A stretch of DNA of 64,000 bases from the NCBI GenBank assembly GCA_010015655.1, contig ML976797.1:44529-108528 (forward strand), written 5' to 3'. Under the pieces are notes generated by a model. That model saw nothing but the letters and a program-made list of their open reading frames with translations, made no database searches and was not told the DNA's origin. The translations under genes were made by a program, and so were the position numbers. Below are positions 1-11,708 of the stretch, piece after piece; position 1 is the stretch's first letter; each line of letters opens with the position of its first letter. The stretch is from Bimuria novae-zelandiae CBS 107.79. Its lineage: Eukaryota > Ascomycota > Dothideomycetes > Pleosporales > Didymosphaeriaceae.

Positions 1-158
1 GTATTCTACGGATGGTGGGCCGTTATCAACGCGTCATAGTCAAATTCACGATTTGTATGGGAGTTTGGCGGGGGCGCGCGAATTTCGCGATGGCGCCAAG
101 ATTTCTACCGATTATTGCACGCGATAGATGCCCGTGCGTCATCTGATATTATCGTTTC

Positions 159-424
159 GGAAATACCTGCTCGACCCACAGAGCCAGCCAGTCATCGTCA
201 ATCCTTCCTTTTCTTGTATTTTCTTGAACGCAAAAAACTTAAATCTTCTAAAAAATTTAAGGGGGGTTCTTATAACTCTATAGAAGCCCTTTATCTACTT
301 TTAGTATATTATTATCCAAAGTTCCTTGTGTGGTGGAGAGAAAAGCGAAAAAAAGGAGACCAGAACAGAAAATACGCGCAGTCTGATGAGAAATACGCCT
401 TAAGTGGGTCGAGCAGGTATTTCC
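159..424. mobile_element. short inverted-repeat (MITE-like) element
   Basis: Perfect 21-bp inverted repeats lie at 159-179 and 404-424 (outer part GGAAATACCTGCTCG...) and bracket about 220 bp of AT-rich, A/T-run sequence. No coding capacity is convincing inside. I could not find a clean target duplication, although a TA lies inside each arm. The GC-normal DNA on both sides contrasts with the interior. It may be a MITE inserted near the end of the flanking gypsy element, or a structural hairpin. Confidence 0.55.
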
Positions 425-461
425 AGAATCACCGATAAAACACGGTAGTGCCTTCCTAACC

Positions 462-1058
462 ATGCCTAAGAATCTCAAGCCTCGCAAAGCGCGTGCGCCT
501 CGCAAGAAGACTTCGACCTAAGAGCGACGTAATCGCATTCGCCGTGTTAAAGAGAGTAGTAAAGAGATGCCTCTTCGTTGTGGTCGTTGCGAAAGACTGA
601 ACATTCGTTGTTTCGTGGATACTGTGTCTGGTCGTTGCGCTGGTTGTATCGCTGTAAGGAGCGAGTGTGAATTGTTTGTTCCTAAAGAGGAGTGGGAGAA
701 GGTAGAGGATAAAGAGCGTAAAAAGCGATTAGAGTTAGCTTGTGCTAAGGAGGCTATTACTCGTAGCAGGCGTAAGCTCCTTAAGCTAGAGGGTTATAAG
801 AAGTTGTTTGCGCGTCAGGATAGAAAACTGTTAGATATCTAGGATAAGGTGCAAGAGACAGAGAGCTCGAGTGCAGACGCTCCGTTCTAAGACGATTTCC
901 TCGCTGATCCGGGCTGGTCACAGGCCAACAATCCTCTTCCTGATCCATCGATGGATCTTCTTCTTAACGAGTTCTTATTTAGTTCTCCTCCGATCGTTCC
1001 TGATTCCTTCTCATGGCTTAACGATGGTACCGTGCCAACACCTAGCAATAGTTTCTAA
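462..1058 (+). pseudogene. Cys-rich accessory ORF of gypsy-1, opposite strand to pol
   Basis: From ATG 462 a single frame runs to TAA 1056-1058 (198 codons), interrupted by three nonsense codons at 519, 840 and 888, each explained by CAA/CAG becoming TAA/TAG. The N-terminus is basic. Residues around codon 36-60 hold a CxxC, then a second CxxC and another Cys (RCGRC...RC...GRCAGC...EC), resembling a compact zinc-binding module. A charged helical middle and an acidic, Pro/Ser-rich tail follow. Similar Cys-rich reading frames are, to my recollection, common hypothetical proteins linked to gypsy elements in Pezizomycotina. Function is unknown. It lies past the integrase end and is transcribed toward pol. 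Confidence 0.6.
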
Positions 1059-1079
1059 GGTTTACTTCTAGTTCCTATG

Positions 1080-4000
1080 TGTTTTCTAAGTGTGGATATC
1101 CTTTCTACTTAATTAGGTATGTTCGTGGCTAATCTGTGTATCGTAGTATCTTCTCAACCTTGAATTCGGTTTCTTCCTCTGGCTGGTGATAAAAGGTTGT
1201 TTTAACTAGTGTTTCAGGGTCTGTAGGTTCGAGTTAATTTATATAAAATACTAAGTGTATCTTTACGTCTGGTGGTAGTTCCAATTGATAGTTAACTAGT
1301 AATATTTATTCGATAATAAAAAATGGCCTGACCTTAATATAATCCAGTTTCTTATGCTTTTTCTTCTAGGTTCGAAGATTTTTCGTAAGTAGATATGCTT
1401 TATCCCCCTTCTTTAGCTGAGGTGCCGTTTTTCTTTTTTTGTTTGTGTAGGAAATGCTTTGCTATTGAGCTTTTTCGAGGTTCTCTCGGAGTTATGCGTG
1501 TGTTTTCTTTATAGTTTCTGCCATGTTTATTGCTTCCTCTATTCTAATTACTGTAGGAAGTGTTTAATTAAAGAGATGTAGATATCTTCTATGGTTTACA
1601 TAAAATAGTGTAAATCCTGTTGCTGTTAATATCTTGTTGTTGTATACTAGTTGTGCTATAGGTAGTAAGGAAATCTAGTTATTTTTCTGGTTGTTACAGT
1701 AGATGCGTAGGTACGTTTCGATAGTTTAATTCGTACGTTCTGTCTGTCTGTTGGTTTGTGGATGGTATGCTGTCGATAATTTCCGTTTTGTTTTAATAAG
1801 TGCTATTAGGGTTATCTAATAGTTTAAGGTGAAGAGTTTGTCTCTATCGCTAATAATTATCTTTAGAATACCGTGGTGCTATATAAGTTGGTCTAGGATA
1901 AGGAATGCGAGTTCCTTAGCCGTAGTTGTCTTCTGGCATGGTAGTAGTTCTACGTATTTAGTAAATTAATAGACAATATTTAGTATTGCGTTGTAAGTAA
2001 TTCCGGTTGCAGGATCTCTTAATTTTGGTAGTCCTATAATAAAGTCTATAGCGATATCTTCCTATAGTGCAACAGGTATTTGTATAGCTTGCATTTCTCC
2101 GTACTTAAGGTGTGTTGCATGTTTGTTACGCTAGCAATCTACACATTTATAAATATAGGTAGTTACTGCTTCCTTAATTCCCTTAAAGCTATAGTTCCGC
2201 TAGATAAGTTCTATAGTTTTTCTAATCCCTAGGTGTCTGTATACTAGGTTATTATAGTATTATTATATAACTTCCTTTTGCAGTTCTCTGGGTACTTCTC
2301 GTGTAAGTACAAGGAGTTAGTTAAGTTCAGCAGTTAGTTCTAAAGAGCCGTTAGGGTTTTTCTTTAGTATTACAAAGTATATCTTAACCTTTTCTCCTTT
2401 ATTATTTATTCTACTAAGAGCGTTTGCTCGTCCGTTTTCTTTGCCTAGGGTGTATACAATTTTGAACTTGTATTATCCTAGCGTTTCTAACTATCTTGCT
2501 TGTCGTTAAGTTAGTTCTTTCGTAGTTGTAAAGCGTGTAAGATTCTTGTAGTCTATAAAGATTATAAGTTCTAAGTAGCTGTGTGCGTAGATCCTCTAGT
2601 GTTTAATAGCTTTTACTATTACAAGTAGTTCCTTATCGTGTACTTCGTACTGTGATTTTTCTGGTGTGAACTTGTGTGCGTAGTATGCAATTGGGTGCTA
2701 TTTGCCATTCTTCTCTTGTTTCGCGCATGCTCCTACTACCAAGTCGCTTACGTTTGTTTTAATACGCAAAGGTTTATTATCTTAGAAGTGTATAAGGACT
2801 AGTAGCGTAATGCATGCTTCTCGTAGTGTTTAGAATACTTATTTATATTCTTTTATCTAATTAAAAGGTTTATCTTTCTTTGTAAGGTTCGTGAGTGGTA
2901 GTGTAATCCTAGAGTAGTCTGTAATAAATTGTCTATTAAATCCCGTAAATCTAAGGAAGACTCGTACTTCCTTAAGGTTAATAGGTAATTTCTACTTTTT
3001 TACTTCCTTAATCTTTAAAGGGCTTACTTAGATACCTTTAGTGTTAATAACATGTCCTAGGAATTCTAGTTCTGTAACATAGAATTTACACTTTTCTAGT
3101 TTTAGTTATAGGTTAGCGTTATCTAGCGCTTATAGTACCGTCTATACGTGTTGCACATGATCTTTCTCCTGTTCTAAGAATACTAGGATGTCGTCGAGGT
3201 AGGTAACTATAAATATATCGAGGTAGTTCTATAGTATATTATTAATTATTGCTTGGAATGTTGCTGGCGCGTTTGTGAGTCTAAAAGGCATAACTTAGTA
3301 CTTGAATAGTCCGTATCTGGTTTGAAAGGCTATCTTCCACTTGTCACCTGCTAATATTCGTATAAGGTGGTATCTGTCTTGTAGGTTAAATTGCGTGAAT
3401 ATCTTAGCTCGTCCTAGCCTGTCTCGAGATTCTTGTATATTTAGTAGTAGGTATCTATTTTTAATTATTATATTATTTAGTCTCTTATAGTTAATGCATA
3501 GACGTTGCGTTCTATCCTTCTTTACAACGAATATTAAGGGTAACGCTGTTAGCAATTCTTACTTGCGTATTTATTACCTATTAAGGGCTTTCTTTAGGAA
3601 TTTGCGTGTCTATTAGAGTTCCTTTGCGCTCTGTTTGTACAGTAGTCCAAAAGGCGGCGTTTTTCCTTCTTCGAGAATAATGCGGTAATCTTAGTGTGTA
3701 TGCTTAGGAAGGGCGTTTGCTCCTTTCTCTTCCTAAAATAAATAACTCTATTCTTTATATTTGTTAGGGATATTAAGAGGTATGCTATTTTCTTTATACT
3801 TACGCTTTATAACCTAGTAGTTCCTACTAGCGTCTGCTAAGTTAATTTCGCGTTTATCGACTTCTAGTCGCGAGACTATATTATTAATAGTTCTCTTATC
3901 TACTATTATGCTTTGTTAATGCGTAGGCTTTGCTTGCAATATATAATTACAGTGCTTAAAGGATAGCTCTTTCTTTTCTTAGTTAACTGTGGGGTTATGC

Positions 4001-6240
4001 TTCCTTAACTAGGGTAATTTTAAAATTACGTCGTGATTAGCTTCCTTAATAATATTAAGGGTAATCGATTCCTGGTGTCTATGGATCGTAAGGGTGGTTT
4101 CGACCTCGTACTCGATTGTTACTTTACCGGGCATTAGCTGTCTATTCGCGATATAGATAGCATAGGGTATAGCCTTCTTGCGCTTATAGAGTCCTGCTCT
4201 ATTAAGTGCTTTCCTTAACACATAACTTTCCTGTGCTCTTAAGTCCAGCATAGCTTTTATTTATGTTTTTTTAAGCTATACTAATAGCTTAATTAATACT
4301 TAACTATTAGTGGCATTTACTTCCTTAAAGGCGTTTTCCCGCCTAAGCCTAGGTCTAAAAAAGACATTTTCTTTTTAGCTAGCTTTGTAGGTTTAAGGTG
4401 TCCTTCGTTTTTCTTCTCCTAAGGCTATTACTAGGCCTTTACTAGGAGAGCTTTACTGTCTTCTTCCTTTGTTATCGTTTTAATTCTAAGGGTCGTAGTC
4501 CCTTTTAGTATGCGATTAAACCTATGCTTCCCTTTTTATTCTTTATGTTCCTTATAATTAGGGTGTAAGCATGTTTGCTATTTATCTAATATATATTTCC
4601 TATTAACTAGTAGTAATATTACTTAGTTTAGTGCCTAATTAAGATATAAAAAGTATCGTGTTTCGCGTTTGTCCCAGAGGTGAACGTTGTAATAGGCGAT
4701 AGGGTAGTTAAACCACTCCTATTTGCATCGTTAGTACGTTTGGGGAAAGTAGCTATATTCCTTAGCTTAGTAATAAATAGTATATTAATCTTCTTTATAA
4801 AGAGTCTATTATATAGTCTCGTGCGTAGGATTGCGGTAGTCCAGGTCGTACTATAGTTTGTAGTTTAGGTTTTCGTTTAGGTACTTCTTCTTAGGGTCTT
4901 CGTAGGCGTAGTGGTGGTCCGCCATTTCTCGTGCTGCTTTACTAACCAAGTTAGGTTAGTAAGCATGGAAAAATGCTTCTGCGTAGTCTTGTCGCTCTAT
5001 CGCTGTAAACCCGAAGTCTCCTTCCCTTGGTTGGTGTTTTTCTAAGAAGTCAAAAACATTTGTTGTCTTACTAGTGACTGGTTTGCTCCAGCTAGGGTGA
5101 GGTGTAGGAGATCGAGGCATTGGTTCCTTCTCCTTTCCTTTTTCGTCCGAACCTTCGTATGTATCCTTGTAAAGTCGTAAATTAGGGGTCCCTAATTGCT
5201 CTAATCCTTCGTCGTGGATGTTAATTTATTTAATAGCGTTTACTACCTGCTATTCTTTGTCGGTAGTTTCTTTCTTGTTAATAGTTAGTACGTTTAACTG
5301 TCTGGTGATCTTATTCTTAGATCTGCAGTTCCTGGCTATGTGGCCTGGTTTACTACATGTGAAGCATTTACGCGTCTTAGTCCCTTATTGTTAGGTTCTA
5401 TTTAAGATACGTTAATTAGGCTTTTAAAAGCCTATAACCTTTCCTGTTCCCTTTTCTAGGTTATTAAACTAGACATCTTCTATAGGTTAGGGTCTGTAGT
5501 AGTTGCGTTGCTGGCGTCGAGGTGCTTTTGGTGGCGCTCTATAGACTACAGGTGCCTATCGTCCGAAACTAGCGTTCCTCGGGTTCCTACGGAACTCTTC
5601 TTGCAAAGCAAACCATTCCCTATTAATGCGGATAGTCTCTTTGTATAGTTCTTCTAAGGTCTTTATCTTTATACTACTACGCAGGAGTTCCTTACGCATA
5701 TTACGTTTAAGGCTTTATTTATATATTATCTTAAGAGACTTATCCTCCTAGTTAAGTTGCACTGCGTACTTGCGGAACTCAGTCGTGTATTTAGCTATAG
5801 ATTAGTGTTAGCGAACTATTTAGATTGCTTGTCCAGCGATAGCTATTTTATTAGCAATTCTAAACATTTATTAAAGGCATATTTTAAAGTTATTATAGTC
5901 TTTAATAATATCGATTGCATTAGCATGCTTGTTAATATACTCCTTATTTTTATTGTCATGGTCTATGTCTAAGTACTTAACTAGGTAAGGATAGATCTAT
6001 TCTTTAGCGCTTCCTTATATATAGGTCGTAGCGAAGATAACCTTCTTCTTGTCTTTAAGGTCTTAATTCTAGTTAAAAAAATAGAGGTCTAGCTATAAGA
6101 GCCAGGTATCAAGGAGGGTACAATTGCTATTATATAAGTTAGGTTTGTGTGCCTTGTTCTTGCCATCCCCTATAGGGGTGACATAGTTGTCCGAAGCCAT
6201 GGAAGAGGTAGGGGTCCTATTAGTATTTATATTAAGGGTG
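1080..6240 (-). pseudogene. gypsy-1 gag-pol, degenerate
   Basis: Minus-strand polyprotein remnants in gypsy order. A CCHC zinc knuckle of gag is readable at about 5330-5372 (CFTCSKPGHIARNC). The retroviral-type protease fragment is at 4009-4251, starting MLDLRAQ. The RT core is at about 3000-3640, with an uninterrupted 86-residue piece at 3295-3555 that includes the FVVKKDRTQRLCINYKRLN region, and a YLDD active-site box at 3190-3201. RNase H and integrase should lie between about 2700 and 1700 by collinearity but are too mutated to delimit. Stops are mostly TAG/TAA in RIP context. Confidence 0.8.
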
Positions 6241-6247
6241 TTTAAGA

Positions 6248-6666
6248 TGTTAAGATCTTAAAGGGGTAGCTAGTTCCTAAGGGGCTAAGGTTAGTTCTCG
6301 GGCAGGAATACTATAGTAAGATAAGAGAGGGTCGTAGTAATAGCTTGCGCTTGTTACTAGGGTGTTAGTATTAAAGGTAGGTATAGCATAATTAAATTAA
6401 CAAGGTTGCTTATTCAGATCTAAACGATAGATTGATAAACAGGTTAAACACACATACTATAAAGGTATTTGTGTTCCGTTATATACATAAGGAATTCATA
6501 CCATCCAAGATACCGTTGCCATCCATGGACGGTATCGCCATCCATGGCTGGTGAGTCTTGGCTGGATGGTGTTGTCACGTGACCTCGGTTACGCGACCCC
6601 GCCGAGTGTCACCCCCACTGGAGGCCCGTTGGCCCTCCTTGTTCCATACATGTTCAGATCTTAACA
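6248..6666 (-). repeat. LTR of gypsy-1 (419 bp)
   Basis: Starts TGTTAAGATC and ends CAGATCTTAACA, with 5'-TG...CA-3' termini. The left 230 bp match the gypsy-A LTRs at 24837 and 52977. The right 190 bp (U3 in element orientation) do not: they are GC-rich and contain a repeated CCATCCATGG motif. As pol is on the minus strand, this is the 5' LTR. The bases following it are CTTAG; the partner duplication is outside the window. Confidence 0.8.
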
Positions 6667-7529
6667 CTTAGTAGCTATAATTTTTTTTACCTAAATTATT
6701 ATCCTCTTAGCTTAAATCGCGTTAATATTACAGTTTATAGGAGTTAATATATAATATATAATAGGGTATAGCTTATTATACTTCTAAGGTACCTTGCTAA
6801 GGATGCCTTATATATATTTTAAGAAGCTTTTAAAGTAGAACTTTAGAACTAAATATGTTTTCTTTTATTAGTAGTAACTTTACAGACTAGTTAAGTAAAA
6901 GGAATCTTCTTAATAAGTAGCTTATAAAACGTTTAGTCGTTTTTCATTTTATAAAAGGCGATAGCTACGTAATATTAGACTATAGTTATTATAAAAAGTT
7001 ATAATAACGTACTACTAGGCCTATATTAGCGCTTCTTTTTATTAGGTATAGCAAGTGTCTTAAAAGCTACTTTATAAGCGATTTTGCTAGCTGGCGCCTT
7101 TTTTAAAGGTTTTTTATACTAATTATAGCTTATTTTAATTAATTAATATTTTAGTGCGCACTATTAAAATTATTATATTAGTAAAATTAAAATTATATGC
7201 GTAAAAGGTAAAACTTAAATAGTAAAAGTTATAATTAAGAAATATAATTATATAGAAGGTAGGGTATAGAGGGAAGAGTAAGTGTAGGAGGAGCTTATTT
7301 TAGGCAGATCTAGCGTACGGGCTATATGCGCTAAGTAAGACTAAGTAATATAGCGCCTCTTACCTTTTTCTTTTCTATAATCGCGTATCTACGCTAGCCT
7401 TATAACTACTTACTTATATTATTATACACATTTATTATATTTGCGCACCTATAATAATAAATAATTTTTTAAAGAAGAGTATAGTAACTATCCTAATAGT
7501 CTAAAAAAATTATTATTACGTTGCGGAGT
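6667..7529. other. AT-rich decayed DNA, nothing identified
   Basis: Extremely AT-rich, stop-dense on both strands, with the TpA excess seen in RIP-mutated repeats. I recognise no coding domain, terminal repeat or RNA gene. Probably an old repeat that was later hit by the neighbouring mariner insertion. Confidence 0.5.
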
Positions 7530-7531
7530 TA

Positions 7532-9273
7532 CAAAGGGTAATCTCAATAAAGTCGGCCGTCATGTGACTTGCCAAGAAGCTAGCGCGTCACTAGCGGAAC
7601 AGAGTCTCCGAGCCTCCGAGCCTCTAAGAGCTCTGTAGAGCGTCAACACCTACACTTCAACCTCACGTTTCTCACTCAATATGGCTTCAAATCCTGCCAA
7701 AAAAAGCTCTCGATTGCTTTTAGAAGCCCAGCTAGCTGCTATCGTCGTTCTCAGGACAAAATACAACCTCACTTTCCCAGAAATCGCCACTGATTTGGGT
7801 ATAACTGACCACGCCTGTGGTAAGGCATTTCGACGCGTTAAAGGCGCCGCAAAGGGCGACTCACTGCAGGAATTGCTAGCTGCAACACCTACAGTCAAGT
7901 AGTCTCCTCCTGGCAGACCTGTAAAGGTACGCGATGGCTCTACGCTGAGCGCAAGACTATGGCATGACATTATCGTATATGGCACCTACCGGGTGCATGA
8001 CGCTGTCAGAGACCTCTGCGCAGAAGCTAGCATCACACTTAGTAAGAATACAGTCTATAATATTGCTAGGGAGCACCGCGACGAGCAGCACCTATACGTA
8101 ATAACTTGCAGAGTACGACTTAAAAAACTAGCGCTTAGTAGCAACGACGAAGACTAGCGACTATAGTACTATGCCTGGCTTAAGGCTAAATATAACCTAC
8201 ACTTTCCACGTATTATATTCGTCTGCTATAATAAGACCTCTAAGTCTATTAGCGGGAGCAATATACGTGGCGGAAAGCAGAGAATTTTAAGACTAGTTAG
8301 ATAAGATAGTAACGTCTACGCACTGCCTATAACGCTACCTAAATTTAGTCTTATAATCTACGCTACTACTTTAACTAATACTACTTACTCTTATTAACGC
8401 CCTTACGTTATTTAGGCTTAGGATAATAATAAGAGCCGCGAGGACCTTATACAACGCGTCTCCTATATAAATAATATAGTAAAGGAGGCTTTTAAGGTCA
8501 AACGCTCTCGCGCGACTATCGCTAGCACTAATAAGGAGTAGTAACTACAGGAAATTAACCGTAATATTACCTATAATAATAGTTAACGCTAAGCTACTAA
8601 TAAGGCTACTAATAAGAAGGGTGGAGCTCTCCGCGCAGGTATTAAGAAACCTCTTATTATTAAAAAGTTCTTTAAAATAGAGGAGTTTGTATACAACGGA
8701 GGGAAGGGCATGAACGGCATCTGGTACGCAGAGAACATACTTAAGAAACACTTATTCCTTTATTACTACGCTATACGCGACAATAACCTAGGCGTAGCTA
8801 TTTATTTAATTTAAGATAACGTTCGCCTACACTTACTAGGTCTCTAGTACTGCCAGCCAGAAATTAAAGCTCTAGGAATTAAGTTTGGCCCTTAGCCTCC
8901 CAATTCACCCGACTTACACCTAATTGAGCGCTGTTTTGGACGTCTAGAAGGTTTTTTGGCAAGTTACGAATGCCTATCAAGTTCTAAGGAGGCCAAAAAG
9001 GCTGCAGAACAGTACATAAAGGAGGTCTGGCAAGGTGATGAGACACTCAGGCAGTATATGGCCGAAAAGCTTCATCCTACCTACTTTATGCGCGTTGCAG
9101 AGCTCTGCGAGGACGCAGGTGGCCAGAACAACTTTATAGCATAATTAGAACATCTTATTTGGGTGTATTTGCTTATACTTTAGATGGAATCAAGATGCGC
9201 GACTTTTGAAGTTGCTACCCCTGCAGGAATCCCTGCTGCACGTGACGGCCGACTTTATTGAGATTACCCTTTG
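7532..9273 (+). mobile_element. Tc1/mariner-type DNA transposon, 1742 bp
   Basis: Terminal inverted repeats at 7532-7566 and 9239-9273 match at 34 of 35 positions (outer sequence CAAAGGGTAATCTCAAT) and are flanked by TA on both sides (7530-7531 and 9274-9275), the mariner-type target duplication. The interior holds one degenerate transposase frame. Both ends are well preserved while the middle is heavily RIP-mutated. Confidence 0.9.
7681..9144 (+). pseudogene. Tc1/mariner (DDE_3-like) transposase, RIP-inactivated
   Basis: ATG at 7681 and the terminal TAA at 9142-9144 are in the same frame (487 codons), so the original gene was one exon. The first 73 residues form a helix-turn-helix-like DNA-binding region (LLLEAQLAAIVVLRTKYNLT...). 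The C-terminal 62 codons from 8956 are open. Between them are many in-frame TAG/TAA. The second catalytic Asp (DNVRLH) and the third acidic residue in SPDLHLIERC are still visible; the first catalytic Asp appears changed to Asn. The stops are CAA/CAG or TGG derived, as expected from RIP. It cannot make an active protein. Confidence 0.85.
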
Positions 9274-9275
9274 TA

Positions 9276-11311
9276 AGGTCCCCTTAAGTTTGAAGTATAA
9301 TAAGTAGTATAAGCTTTTAAGGTAATTAGTATAGTTATTATAATAATATATACTTACTATTATAAGATTTTTCATGCGAAAAAGATAAGGTTAATAATAT
9401 TTTTATAAACGGTAGCTAAAGTAGTTTCTAAAGAGAATGCACTATAAATTTTAGTATCTTATATAATAAACTACTAAGCACTGGTAGTCGCACTATAGTA
9501 TAAAGAGATTAGGCTACTTAAATAAACGTAAAAGAGAAGGCGCTAAATAATATAAAGGTAGTAGATTATATAGTAAAGCACTAGCTTAAGAGTAAGCTTA
9601 AGAAAGCTAAATAGGATATAAAAATAAAAGTAATTAAAGAGTAAGAAGAGAAGCTAATAATAAATCGTTGTAAAACGAAGTAATAAGTTATTATAGTTAT
9701 TTATTACGCTCTATTGCTCATTAGCTACAGTAGAGTAGTTATAACTAAAGCTTAATTATATTTATAAGAAATAGAAGCATATAGAGTTAAAGTTTAATAA
9801 GTAGTAGTATATAAAGGCTTCAGAAAAGGTTTCGTAAATAGATACGGATAGCTTTATTTAGAACTTTAGTAATAACTCCTTTACTAAAATTTATAGCTTT
9901 AGTAGTTACCCTTAAGAATATTATGCGCACGACCTGTACAAAAATTAATAAAACTTAATTTTAATCCTTTTAAAAACAAGGTAGTTAAGAAGGAATAGTA
10001 AAGCTTAATAAATAACTTAACGCTAAAGGGGTAAGTAATAGTAATAGTAAAAATAAAAGTAAGTTTATAATATTATTCTATTATATATACGTACTAATAT
10101 TTATAGACAACGCGAGTTAACCTCTATTTTTAATCTTTTAAGCAATAAAAAATTTATATCTTAACGCTAATAAACTATATATTAAAGAAAATCAAAGTAA
10201 TAAGTGCAAGGAGGAGTTAAAAGATAATAATGATTTAAAAATTAGTACGTACTATAATAGGATAGAGAATAAGTACGAAACTAAGAAGTAGTAGAAAGAA
10301 CTTTAAGCGTAGCTTTAGGTAGAGATAAATATAGAGGTAAATATAGATATAGCTTCTAAGGTATTAGATAATACATAGGAGGACTTCTCTAATAGCGATA
10401 GATAAGCTAAAAATTATAGTTAGTACTATATAGAGCTGGGGATAGTTAGTGTTTATTATAATTAATAATTATAGTTTAGTACGTATTTTAAAGCCTAAAT
10501 AAAATGCTTATTATTTTAAGGATTACTAACCCTACTAGTAGTGTCTAATTAGGTATAGGACTATCGTGTGCTATTTAATTTTAGTTTTAATTTAACTTAT
10601 ACTTATTATACACCCGTTGGCGAGAGGTTATAACTTTAAAAAGTATAAGTGATATTAATAATATATTATACTCTTTACTTTAACAATATTTCTACTTTAT
10701 TATAGACTTTTATTATAGCTATAGGCTTAAACTATTGTAGCTAAACAGTCTCGCGATCTTCTAGTAATACTATATTAATTTAAAATTAGCCATTTCTAAT
10801 AGATAAGGGGTAAAGGATTAAAATAAATTTTCGTTGTTAAATTTTGAGCTATAGATATTGGGCAAGACACATAATAAGAGGCATTATTTATATAAAATAA
10901 GTAGTAGAAGAGGACTAAATAAGCTAAGGATTTTATAACTATTAGTCTTTACTAGTACTTACAAACCCGTTTTAGCTAGATAAAAACTTAATTTAGAGAA
11001 ACTACTAAACGTATAAGTGGCTATTTATACGTATACTACTTTAATTATAGCCTCGTTCTTTAACACCTATTAGTAAAGGGTGTTAGGAATAAACTAGGTA
11101 TTAAGTCTAAGTATCTTATAAACTACATAAGTACGCAGCTTTATAGGAGAACTAAAATTCTTATATACGAATTATAATTTATATCTCTCTTATTACCTTA
11201 ATTCTAGACTAGGAATAAGCTTACTAAGCTTCCATTTTATTCTGCTTAAAGTTTAAAAAAGGAGCTTATATAAATTATGATTAATAGTAACAAGTCTTTT
11301 TAAATAAATAG
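9276..11311. other. AT-rich decayed DNA, nothing identified
   Basis: About 2 kb of RIP-like sequence, rich in TAA/TAG/ATA, without a readable protein domain. I found no terminal repeats bounding it. Likely relics of one or more old transposons. Confidence 0.45.
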
Positions 11312-11316
11312 GTAGC

Positions 11317-11541
11317 TGTCCGTACGCCGCAGCGTTACGGTCGGAATACTAGTTATCGCGCGAGAAGGATGCGCGTGCACGTGCGCGAACAGCCGTGCGC
11401 GAACATGTACATATTCTCCTTTTCGTCCGTACGAAGAACAAGATAAGCAAGTACCAGATGTTATTGCCCACCCCTACCATCCGTACGCTGTGCACACCTT
11501 ACACTACTCTTACTCTTGCTACTTAAGTGCTCATCCCATAA
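11317..11541. repeat. probable solo LTR, 225 bp, GC-rich
   Basis: A GC-normal patch inside AT-rich DNA begins TGTCCGTACGCCGC. It is flanked by an exact 5-bp duplication GTAGC (11312-11316 and 11542-11546). The right terminus reads ...CCATAA rather than a clean CA, so the boundary is less sure than for the other LTRs. No internal domain is attached, so it would be a solo LTR. Confidence 0.5.
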
Positions 11542-11708
11542 GTAGCTAGCTAAAAGAGCCCATTCAACATATAAGTTATATAAATTTGAAAATAAGCTAA
11601 TACTTTATATTTATTTCAGAGAGAAACTATCTTTATAGTAGTATTTCACTTTTTTTTAGGATGCATGACTTAATATACTATATAATTCTTTAAAAATTCA
11701 ATATATTA

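Larger units (their letters stand above)
425..6666 (-). mobile_element. Ty3/gypsy LTR retrotransposon (gypsy-1), partial, RIP-decayed
   Basis: A minus-strand gypsy element fills this stretch: 5' LTR at 6248-6666, gag, protease, RT, RNase H and integrase running toward lower coordinates, and an opposite-strand Cys-rich ORF at 462-1058. The other LTR is not in the window. It is the same family as gypsy-A: long collinear matches exist, for example 1090-1120 with 37255-37280, 2590-2617 with 38780-38797/44012, and 3409-3440 with 50139-50170. Frequent TAA/TAG in place of CAA/CAG and the high TpA content indicate RIP. Not autonomous. Confidence 0.85.

Noticed and set aside
115..438. 107-codon plus-strand frame
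   Set aside because: Spans the inverted-repeat element; Lys/Tyr-rich composition reflects AT-rich sequence.
5757..5972. 71-codon plus-strand frame in gypsy-1
   Set aside because: Antisense to gag; AT-driven hydrophobic composition.
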